The notes below the pieces were generated by a model. That model ran no database searches and was not told the DNA's origin. It saw only the letters and a program-made list of their open reading frames with translations. Source: Acuticoccus sp039189655 (GTDB lineage: Bacteria; Pseudomonadota; Alphaproteobacteria; Rhizobiales; Amorphaceae). Taken from it: DNA of 5,628 nucleotides. Where the stretch lies: NCBI GenBank assembly GCA_039189655.1, contig JBCCYN010000208.1, positions 1 to 5,628 of the forward strand, written 5' to 3'. The translations under genes and the position numbers were made by a program. Shown here in pieces: positions 1 to 4,128 of this stretch; the first letter of the stretch is position 1, and each line of letters starts with the position of its first letter.

Positions 1-6
1 AATCGA

Positions 7-13
7 CTATATT
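7..13 (+). promoter_or_regulatory. -10 element of the ssrA promoter
   Basis: The sequence CTATATT fits the alphaproteobacterial -10 consensus (CTATAT) and also reads as TATATT, close to the sigma-70 TATAAT. It lies 7 nt before the place where the tmRNA acceptor piece should begin (about 20), so the first transcribed base would be at or very near the 5' end of the acceptor RNA. The matching -35 box lies left of the window and cannot be seen. Confidence 0.55.
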
Positions 14-19
14 CAGAGC

Positions 20-102
20 TGCCGGCGACGGTCGGCTATGGCGATAAACGAGGCGCGCAATAAGCCTATCGGACCCGGGGGCGGTACCCGGCGCCTCCAC
101 CA
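20..102 (+). ncRNA. ssrA: tmRNA acceptor piece (tRNA-Ala-like 3' half)
   Basis: This segment becomes the separate acceptor RNA that is charged with alanine. It opens with a small hairpin (21-25 with 32-36), carries one strand of the inter-piece helix (65-69), then the T arm (stem 75-79 with 87-91, loop 80-86), the 3' strand of the acceptor stem (92-98) and ACCA (99-102). The CCA end is encoded rather than added. The 5' limit is inferred from the -10 box and the first hairpin; the 3' limit is precise because it is the CCA end. Confidence 0.85.
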
Positions 103-172
103 AAGCCGCCAGCATCTGCGTTCAGATGGTTGGCGGTTCCGGCGATCCGAACGGATGGCTGGCGGCTTTGGC
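103..172 (+). other. Spacer excised from pre-tmRNA
   Basis: These 70 nt separate the encoded CCA from the first base of the coding piece and must be removed to give the two mature RNAs. The spacer ends pair: 100-113 is a perfect 14-bp inverted repeat with 158-171, extending the acceptor stem beyond an A99/C172 mismatch, so the precursor forms one long helix (92-113 with 158-179). Inside it are two small hairpins, 113-118 with 123-128 (loop CGTT) and one around 136-152. This presents the acceptor ends in a folded form for processing. The processing enzymes cannot be inferred here. Confidence 0.8.
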
Positions 173-256
173 GGGGGCGAAATAGGATCGACGAGGGTGT
201 AAAGGCGTTTTTTTCGCTCGGCATGGTACCGCCGATATCGGGCCAACTTTGTAGTT

Positions 257-295
257 GCGAATGACAACTATGCTGAGGCTCGTCTCGCTGCGTAA
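257..295 (+). other. tmRNA tag-peptide reading frame (ANDNYAEARLAA)
   Basis: The resume codon GCG at 257 opens a 12-codon frame, ANDNYAEARLAA, ending at TAA (293-295). With the alanine carried by the charged tmRNA the added tag is 13 residues. The upstream TAGTTGCGAAT matches the conserved context that sets the resume codon. The tag ends in Leu-Ala-Ala, the ClpX-recognised degron, and its N-terminal AANDNY part is the type bound by alphaproteobacterial SspB, which is encoded just downstream. The stop codon lies in the loop of a small hairpin (CTGC/GCAG, about 288-300). Confidence 0.93.
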
Positions 296-419
296 TGCAG
301 TGCGATAACCTCTTTTAAGTCCTCATCTTTAGCAAGGTGAGGCGGGGTCTGGGGGCACCTGGCAACAGAAGCCTCTGCCTTTCCTTCTGTGAGCAGCTCG
401 CACCGTCGTTCGGGTTCGG

Positions 420-447
420 GAGCCGGCGTGCGAAGACGCCGGGGCTC
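420..447 (+). other. GC-rich stem-loop downstream of ssrA
   Basis: A perfect 7-bp GC-rich stem pairs 423-429 with 436-442 around the 6-nt loop GCGAAG. Three more pairs (420-422 with 445-447) follow across a two-base bulge. It lies about 40 nt after the expected end of the tmRNA coding piece. No T run follows, so it is not a classical intrinsic terminator. It could protect or shape the 3' trailer of pre-tmRNA, or act in Rho-dependent or processing events. The structure is seen; the role is a guess. Confidence 0.4.
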
Positions 448-556
448 CGGTGCCAGCCGCCATCCCTTTGGGCCGCCGGTGACAAGGGCGGCGCGCGCCG
501 CCATCACCGTGTCGTGAAACTGTCACGGAACTTGCCTTGAAGGGGGGTGTGTCGAG

Positions 557-599
557 CCAACGGGACAAACCTGTAACGTTACACACGAATCCCCGTTGG
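557..599. promoter_or_regulatory. Nested palindromes before sspB, candidate operator
   Basis: A perfect 12-bp palindrome, TGTAACGTTACA (572-583), sits inside a wider 8-bp inverted repeat (CCAACGGG 557-564 and CCCGTTGG 592-599). Such symmetry is typical of binding sites for dimeric helix-turn-helix repressors, for example TetR-like proteins. It lies 65-76 nt upstream of the sspB start, where a promoter would be expected. No regulator gene is in the window and no clear -35/-10 pair could be fixed around it. Confidence 0.4.
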
Positions 600-613
600 A
601 TTGGGCGCCAAGA

Positions 614-621
614 AACGTTAC
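614..621 (+). repeat. Second AACGTTAC copy near the sspB ribosome binding site
   Basis: AACGTTAC here exactly repeats the right-hand 8 nt of the core palindrome (575-582), 39 nt downstream and 16 nt before the GGAGG of sspB. Two copies about four helical turns apart would suit cooperative binding by a regulator. The match is short, so chance is possible. Confidence 0.3.
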
Positions 622-636
622 CTAAAGCGCAGTTGG

Positions 637-641
637 GGAGG
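637..641 (+). promoter_or_regulatory. Ribosome binding site fixing the sspB GTG start
   Basis: GGAGG at 637-641 lies 6 nt before GTG at 648, an ideal Shine-Dalgarno spacing. An ATG farther upstream in the same frame (537) has no comparable site and would add 37 residues unlike any SspB, so the GTG is preferred. Confidence 0.75.
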
Positions 642-647
642 TGGAGC

Positions 648-1211
648 GTGGCTGACGACCTCATTCGCTACGACGTTCTGGTGCAGAACGCCCTCCGCGG
701 CGTTGTGCGCAAGGTCCTGCGTGAGGTGGCTGACGACCATCTGCCTGGGGAGCATCACTTCTATATCGCGTTCGATACCACCGCGCCTGGCGTTCGCATG
801 TCCTCGCGGCTGCGGCAGCGCCATCCAGAAGAAATGACCATCGTCCTGCAGCACCAATTTTGGGAGTTGCAGGTGAGCGACCATGCGTTCGAGGTGGGAC
901 TGTCGTTCGGAGGCGTGCCTGAGCGTTTGCTGGTGCCCTTTGCCGCCATCAACAGCTTTTACGACCCGTCGGTGCCCTTTGGCCTCCAGTTCGATCCGTC
1001 CTCAGTCGATGGACGCATCGACAAGAGCGGCGTCCAACCCTCGCAGCTCCCAGCCATCGCCCCGGTCAGTCAAAATTCGCCCGAGGACGCCGGTGCGGGG
1101 CCGGCACCAGCGGAGGCCGATGGGAGAGCCGAGGCCGACGGCCAGGACAATCCGGCGCCAAGGTCCGGCGCCGAAGTGGTCGACCTCGACGCGTTCCGCA
1201 AAAAAACGTAG
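648..1211 (+). CDS. sspB: ClpXP adaptor SspB, alphaproteobacterial type
   Basis: SspB is a cytoplasmic dimeric adaptor that binds the ssrA tag on rescued proteins and tethers them to the ClpXP protease. Product 187 aa from a GTG start. The folded tag-binding domain covers about residues 4-116 and carries the family blocks LIRYDVLVQNALRGVVRKVL (5-24), HHFYIAFDT (36-44), EEMTIVLQHQFWEL (61-74) and VPFAAINSFYDPSVPFGLQF (96-115). A Pro/Ala/Glu-rich flexible linker follows (about 120-174). The final segment VVDLDAFRKK (177-186) matches the conserved C-terminal ClpX-binding tail of this subfamily. Its place directly after ssrA links tag maker and tag reader. mgsA starts 33 nt downstream. The E. coli SspB is shorter and diverges in sequence; this one clearly belongs to the alpha group. 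Confidence 0.93.
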   Translation: MADDLIRYDVLVQNALRGVVRKVLREVADDHLPGEHHFYIAFDTTAPGVRMSSRLRQRHPEEMTIVLQHQFWELQVSDHAFEVGLSFGGVPERLLVPFAAINSFYDPSVPFGLQFDPSSVDGRIDKSGVQPSQLPAIAPVSQNSPEDAGAGPAPAEADGRAEADGQDNPAPRSGAEVVDLDAFRKKT

Positions 1212-1244
1212 CCGTCGCGGCAAGGGGTGCGGGAGGCCCAACCC

Positions 1245-1703
1245 ATGGATGGACAAAAGCGCATTGCGTTTGTTGCCCACGACGCGGTGAAACCGACCCT
1301 TGCGGCGTGGGCGTTCGCCAACGAGCGAGCCCTTTCACTCCACGCCCTCAGCGCCACCGGCAACACCGGCCGCGCCATCATGGATGCCACCGGCCTTGAG
1401 GTGAATTGCCTTCGCTCCGGCGCCCTTGGGGGCGATTTCGAACTGGGTGCGCTCATTGCCGATGCGTGCATTGATGTGTTGATCATGTTCACCGATCCCC
1501 TCACGGCAAAGCCCCACGACATCGACCCCGGTCCGCTTCTGAGGGTGGCGAATATCGCGCAAATCGCGGTGGCACTCACGGAGACGACAGCGGATTTCCT
1601 GATCCGCTCGGAACTGATGACGAGACCCTATAACCGCTCCGGCGGCCGGCCTGCGCTCCCCGCCGTGCCACACCGCCTCGATCGTCGCCGCGGGATCGCC
1701 TAG
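1245..1703 (+). CDS. mgsA: Methylglyoxal synthase
   Basis: MgsA converts dihydroxyacetone phosphate to methylglyoxal and phosphate, a cytoplasmic bypass of lower glycolysis that frees phosphate. Product 152 aa, the same length as the E. coli enzyme. Conserved elements: VAHD (H12, D13), the phosphate-binding ATGNTG (37-42) and SG (58-59), GGD with the catalytic Asp D64 (E. coli D71), DPL with D84 (E. coli D91), and PHDID with H91 and D94 (E. coli H98 and D101). The ATG is chosen because GGGAGG (1231-1236) lies 8 nt upstream; a GTG six codons earlier would fall on that site. The last 30 residues or so are Arg/Pro-rich and unlike the E. coli tail, beyond the active-site residues. It follows sspB by 33 nt and is likely co-transcribed. 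The E. coli enzyme is inhibited by phosphate; regulation here is not visible. Confidence 0.93.
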   Translation: MDGQKRIAFVAHDAVKPTLAAWAFANERALSLHALSATGNTGRAIMDATGLEVNCLRSGALGGDFELGALIADACIDVLIMFTDPLTAKPHDIDPGPLLRVANIAQIAVALTETTADFLIRSELMTRPYNRSGGRPALPAVPHRLDRRRGIA

Positions 1704-2008
1704 TTTTCCTTCTCCAGATGCTCCACAGGGTCGCCGTTTTCCGAGGTTTTCGCCGAAATTATGAGGTGGGCCCTTGCTGCCCGCCTGCTTAAGCCAGGAC
1801 CTTCGGACAAGGATCTTTTTCGGGCCCGAACGCGTGGGGCTCACCCTCACCTGTGGCATTGTGTCCGAAACTTGATCTTCCGCGACGCAATCGGCGCCTT
1901 GTCAGGAACCGCAGGGCGTCGCAGGCTGGGGAAGGCGCAAACGGCGCGCGACCTGCATCCATAGCGCAACGGGACCGCCCGTCATGGCTCGCCAGTCGGA
2001 GAACACCT
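1704..2008. other. Intergenic region mgsA to MBL-fold gene
   Basis: About 300 nt without a convincing gene. It holds a candidate terminator (1798-1820), then a perfect 12-bp palindrome TTCGGGCCCGAA (1819-1830). The stretch 1831-2008 shows no promoter I could defend. The reading frame of the downstream gene stays open through part of this region, from a GTG at 1853, but that extension is Arg-rich, has no family resemblance, and would hide a good signal peptide, so I treat it as non-coding. Confidence 0.5.
1798..1820 (+). terminator. Candidate intrinsic terminator after sspB-mgsA
   Basis: A 6-bp stem pairs 1798-1803 with 1809-1815 (A1813 bulged) around the loop CGGAC (1804-1808) and is followed directly by five T (1816-1820). 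It lies 95 nt after the mgsA stop and would end the sspB-mgsA transcript. The stem is short and only moderately GC-rich, so efficiency is uncertain. Confidence 0.4.
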
Positions 2009-2815
2009 ATGCGTCTGTTTGGCTGTTTCGCGCTCCTGTGCGGCATACTCGCGCCGGCCTCCGCCGTTGCGCAGGTATCCAACTGTCAGGCGATCGCCCA
2101 CCTGGTACCCACAGCGAAGTTTGTTCGCGTCTCCACGGCGACACCCGATGCCTACAGCGTCGAAATCACCTACGTGGGCCACTCCACCTTCCGCATCACC
2201 GCGCCCGATGGAACCACCATCGCGACCGACTACGCGGGGTCCGCAGGCGTCGGTCCGCCCCCCGATGTGGTAACGATGAACCACGCCCATTCGAGCCACT
2301 GGACGGCCAACCCCGACCCTGCGATCAAGCACGTACTGCGCGGCTGGAACCCGGAGGGTGGTCGAGCAGAGCACCTCTTGGAAGTGGGCGAAACGCTCAT
2401 CCGCAACGTGCCCAGCGACATTCGCCGATGGGGCGGGGGCATCGAAGAAAGCGGCAACTCCATCTTCATTTTCGAGATCGCGGGGCTTTGCATTGGCCAT
2501 CTTGGCCACCTCCATCAGGAGCTTTCCGATTCCCAAGTGGCGGAGATCGGCAGGCTCGACATCGTGTTCGTGCCCATCGACGGCGGCTACACCATGCCCC
2601 ACGCATCAATGATGAACGTGGTGGACCGGCTCCGTGCCTCCATGGCGATCCCCATGCATTGGTTCAGCGAGTTCAACCTTAGCGCCTTCGTCGCGCAGAC
2701 CCGCGATCATGGGCTCGCCATCGACATTAACGCTGACCCGACGATCACCGTCTCGCTGAACACCCTGCCCGACCGTCCCACCATGGTCATCTTGCCGCGC
2801 CAGTTTGGGTTTTAG
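2009..2815 (+). CDS. Exported metallo-beta-lactamase-fold protein, UlaG-like, altered metal site
   Basis: Product 268 aa. The first 21 or so residues form a Sec signal peptide: MR, a hydrophobic core, then PASAVA with likely cleavage before Q22, so the protein acts in the periplasm or outside. The start is ATG 2009 with GGAG (1998-2001) 7 nt upstream. The fold is that of UlaG/YtkL-like Zn hydrolases: YVGHSTFRI (55-63), TDYAG (73-77), the metal motif NHAHSSHWT (91-99), IGHLGHLHQ (162-170), VPIDGGYTM (188-196) and IPMHWF (214-219). Likely ligands are H92, H94, H97, H164 or H167, and H217. The usual HxHxDH reads HxHxSH (S96), and the bridging Asp of the HLGD motif appears to be His (H167). Substrate unknown; a lactonase or phosphodiesterase name would be a guess. 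It is 129 nt upstream of the Rid-family gene on the same strand. Fold assignment is firm, activity is not. Confidence 0.85.
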   Translation: MRLFGCFALLCGILAPASAVAQVSNCQAIAHLVPTAKFVRVSTATPDAYSVEITYVGHSTFRITAPDGTTIATDYAGSAGVGPPPDVVTMNHAHSSHWTANPDPAIKHVLRGWNPEGGRAEHLLEVGETLIRNVPSDIRRWGGGIEESGNSIFIFEIAGLCIGHLGHLHQELSDSQVAEIGRLDIVFVPIDGGYTMPHASMMNVVDRLRASMAIPMHWFSEFNLSAFVAQTRDHGLAIDINADPTITVSLNTLPDRPTMVILPRQFGF

Positions 2816-2877
2816 ACGTTTTCGCTGCAGGCTCTCCATCCGCTGCACTGTGGGGCGTGTTGAGTGACAGCGGTGTT

Positions 2878-2906
2878 TTGACACTGGAGCCCACTGGTCG
2901 TTTTCG
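2878..2906 (+). promoter_or_regulatory. Candidate promoter for the Rid-family gene
   Basis: A perfect TTGACA (2878-2883) lies 61 nt before the gene's start. At 17-nt spacing the -10 position holds TTTTCG (2901-2906), a poor match, though alphaproteobacterial -10 boxes are loose. The spacer carries CACTGG twice (2882-2887 and 2892-2897), exactly 10 bp apart, which could be a regulator site or chance. Confidence 0.3.
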
Positions 2907-2943
2907 GCCCTGACTGCCTCGCCAGAGGAGGCTCGCACGCACC

Positions 2944-3342
2944 ATGACGAAACGGGCCATCGTTCCGGCTGAACTCAAAGCATCCGCCGAGGCATTGAAG
3001 ATGACGCCCGCGATTGTGTGGGGAGACTTTGCGTTCTTGACAAGTGTGACCGGTGGAGATTTCGACGGACAGATGCCACGGGACCCGGAGCGCCAGTTTC
3101 GCAACGTTTTCCGCAAGACCGAGATGGTTCTTCGCGAGGCCGGGGCTGCGTTCGCGTCGGTTGTGGAGATGACCACATACCACGTGGGGCTTCGCGACAC
3201 GTTCGACTTGTTCGACGCCATTCGCACACAATACCTCGCTCCCCCCTACCCGGCCTGGACGGCTGTGGAGGTTGCGGGCTTGCGGCGTGAGGGGGCGATT
3301 GTGGAGATGCGGGTGATCGCAGGCCTCAGCGGTAAGTCCTGA
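2944..3342 (+). CDS. Rid-superfamily (YjgF/YER057c/UK114) protein without catalytic Arg
   Basis: Product 132 aa, the usual size of this trimeric cytoplasmic family. RidA itself hydrolyses reactive enamine/imine intermediates such as 2-aminoacrylate. Family features: TPAIVWGDFAFLTSVTG (21-37), R50-Q51-F52 and the helix around NVFRKTEMVLREAGA (54-68), SVVEMTTY (72-79), and the signature block PYPAWTAVEVAGL (101-113) followed by IVEMRVIA (119-126) with E121. In RidA the signature reads P-x-R-[SA]; here the Arg position is W105. Rid subgroups lacking this Arg generally do not show the imine deaminase activity, so the true role is open. AGAGGAGG (2924-2931) lies 12 nt before the ATG, a rather long spacing. 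Upstream is the exported MBL-fold gene, downstream the LOG gene after 67 nt. I withhold the symbol ridA because the key residue is missing. Confidence 0.88.
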   Translation: MTKRAIVPAELKASAEALKMTPAIVWGDFAFLTSVTGGDFDGQMPRDPERQFRNVFRKTEMVLREAGAAFASVVEMTTYHVGLRDTFDLFDAIRTQYLAPPYPAWTAVEVAGLRREGAIVEMRVIAGLSGKS

Positions 3343-3395
3343 CGGGCAAGCTTCCAGACGCCTCCGCCGGTTGGATGCGGAACCGACCGGAGCGT

Positions 3396-3409
3396 GCTAG
3401 CCTATCGCG
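3396..3409 (+). promoter_or_regulatory. Possible -10 box with leaderless start of the LOG gene
   Basis: GCTAGC (3396-3401), resembling the alphaproteobacterial GCTATC type of -10, ends only 8 nt before the ATG at 3410. Transcription from it would start at or within a few bases of the ATG. There is no purine-rich Shine-Dalgarno in the preceding 15 nt. The best -35 (TTGGAT, 3371-3376) is spaced 19 nt away, so the promoter is weakly supported. Confidence 0.3.
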
Positions 3410-4012
3410 ATGGATGAAATTCGAAGCATTTGTGTCTACTGCGGTTCTTCTGAGGGACATGATCCAACCTTCGCCGCCGCCGCAGATGAGCTTGGGCATC
3501 GCATTGCGAACGCCGGCCTGACGCTTGTCTACGGCGGAGGCTCCATTGGACTAATGGGCCGGATCGCTCGGGCGGTGCTCGCCGATGGGGGACGGGTGAC
3601 CGGCGTGATCCCACAGTTCTTGCACGACCGGGAGGTGATGCTGCGCGAAGTGACGGAGCTGATCGTCACCGAGGATATGCATGAGCGCAAGCGCACCATG
3701 TTTGACCGGGCCGACGGTTTTGTGGCGCTTCCGGGCGGGGTCGGGACGCTAGAAGAGTTGGTGGAGATGATGACGTGGTCACAGCTCGGCCGACACGAAA
3801 AGCCCATCGTCCTCGCCAATGTCGCCGGCTTCTGGGACCCGCTGGTGGAACTTCTGGCGCACATGATCGATGCGGGCTTTATTCCTCAGCAGTGGGATGT
3901 GAGCTACGACAACGTGGCTTCCGTCAGCGACGTGATCGACGTTCTGAAGGCGAGGCACCGCGAACTCCAAAGTACGCGCAATCCCCAAGAGATAATGTTG
4001 AATCGACTATAA
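3410..4012 (+). CDS. LOG-family protein (TIGR00730-type nucleoside 5'-monophosphate phosphoribohydrolase)
   Basis: Product 200 aa, typical of the LOG (Lonely guy) family, cytoplasmic Rossmann-fold enzymes that split cytokinin riboside 5'-monophosphates, or AMP in many bacteria, into free base and ribose 5-phosphate. Visible motifs: ICVYCGSS (7-14), LVYGGGSIGLMG (39-50), VTGVIP (63-68), MHERK (90-94) and the hallmark PGGVGTLEE (108-116) with E116 as the likely catalytic residue; R93 and K94 are the conserved basic pair. FWDPLVELL follows in the helical part. All key residues are intact. Often misnamed lysine decarboxylase in old annotations. The ATG at 3410 fits the family N-terminus exactly, yet has no Shine-Dalgarno. 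It follows the Rid-family gene by 67 nt and ends facing the minus-strand WD40 gene. True substrate cannot be told. Confidence 0.93.
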   Translation: MDEIRSICVYCGSSEGHDPTFAAAADELGHRIANAGLTLVYGGGSIGLMGRIARAVLADGGRVTGVIPQFLHDREVMLREVTELIVTEDMHERKRTMFDRADGFVALPGGVGTLEELVEMMTWSQLGRHEKPIVLANVAGFWDPLVELLAHMIDAGFIPQQWDVSYDNVASVSDVIDVLKARHRELQSTRNPQEIMLNRL

Positions 4013-4128
4013 ATTATTGTTTTTAAAGATCTATTCAGTCAGGCGTTGCTTCTGTTCATCGGGATGATGCTTGGGGTGTGCTTGGTTACCGACGGCAGCC
4101 ATGGTGGCAGATAGTATCTTGTGAGGTT

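Larger units (their letters stand above)
20..380 (+). ncRNA. ssrA: Permuted two-piece tmRNA (alphaproteobacterial ssrA)
   Basis: This is transfer-messenger RNA, which rescues ribosomes stalled on broken mRNAs and adds a degradation tag (trans-translation, with SmpB). The gene is circularly permuted: acceptor piece about 20-102, spacer 103-172, coding piece about 173-380. The 7-bp acceptor stem pairs 173-179 with 92-98 and has a G.U at its third pair (175/96), the alanyl-tRNA synthetase identity element. It is followed by discriminator A99 and encoded CCA (100-102). A T arm with a 5-bp stem and 7-nt loop lies at 75-91. A further helix pairs 65-69 with 182-186, joining the two pieces. The conserved GGATCGACG of the coding 5' region is at 185-193, and a candidate pseudoknot 1 stem pairs 218-222 with 231-235. 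The tag frame is 257-295. Hairpins at 321-342 and 341-379 fit the 3' part of the coding piece. Piece sizes (about 82 and 208 nt) match my recollection of the Caulobacter two-piece tmRNA. Identity is very secure; the outer ends are uncertain by 10-20 nt. Confidence 0.95.

Noticed and set aside
13..507. Minus-strand open frames across the tmRNA region.
   Set aside because: The stretch is explained by the structured tmRNA and its spacer; the products are Arg/Pro-rich artefacts.
527..552. GGAAC at 527-531 upstream of sspB as a possible EcfG general-stress promoter -35.
   Set aside because: No CGTT-like -10 occurs 16-17 nt downstream.
537..647. Upstream ATG (537) as the sspB start.
   Set aside because: The added 37 residues show no SspB similarity, cover the operator-like repeats and lack a ribosome binding site, while GTG 648 has an ideal GGAGG.
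1670..1712. CGATC...GATCG pairing near the mgsA stop followed by TTTT.
   Set aside because: Only 5 bp with a loop of about 10 nt, inside the coding sequence; the hairpin at 1798-1820 is a better terminator candidate.
1335..1859. Minus-strand open frame of 174 codons over mgsA and the gap after it.
   Set aside because: It overlaps the well-supported mgsA, has no recognisable motif and no convincing ribosome binding site.
1853..2008. Upstream GTG (1853) as the start of the MBL-fold gene.
   Set aside because: It would add 52 Arg-rich residues and bury a clear signal peptide that begins at ATG 2009 with a good ribosome binding site.
1..4011. AATCGACTATA occurs at 1-11 and again at 4001-4011, suggesting possible direct repeats or att sites flanking an insertion.
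   Set aside because: An 11-nt match is expected by chance a few times among all pairs of positions in a window this size. The right copy covers the end of the LOG coding sequence and the left copy is the ssrA promoter -10 region. There is no integrase.
4013..4128. Bidirectional terminator in the convergent gap between the LOG and WD40 genes.
   Set aside because: The gap is AT-richer and contains a T5 run (about 4020-4024), but I found no stable stem before it on either strand; the small GCC/GGC pairings around CCATGG are too weak.
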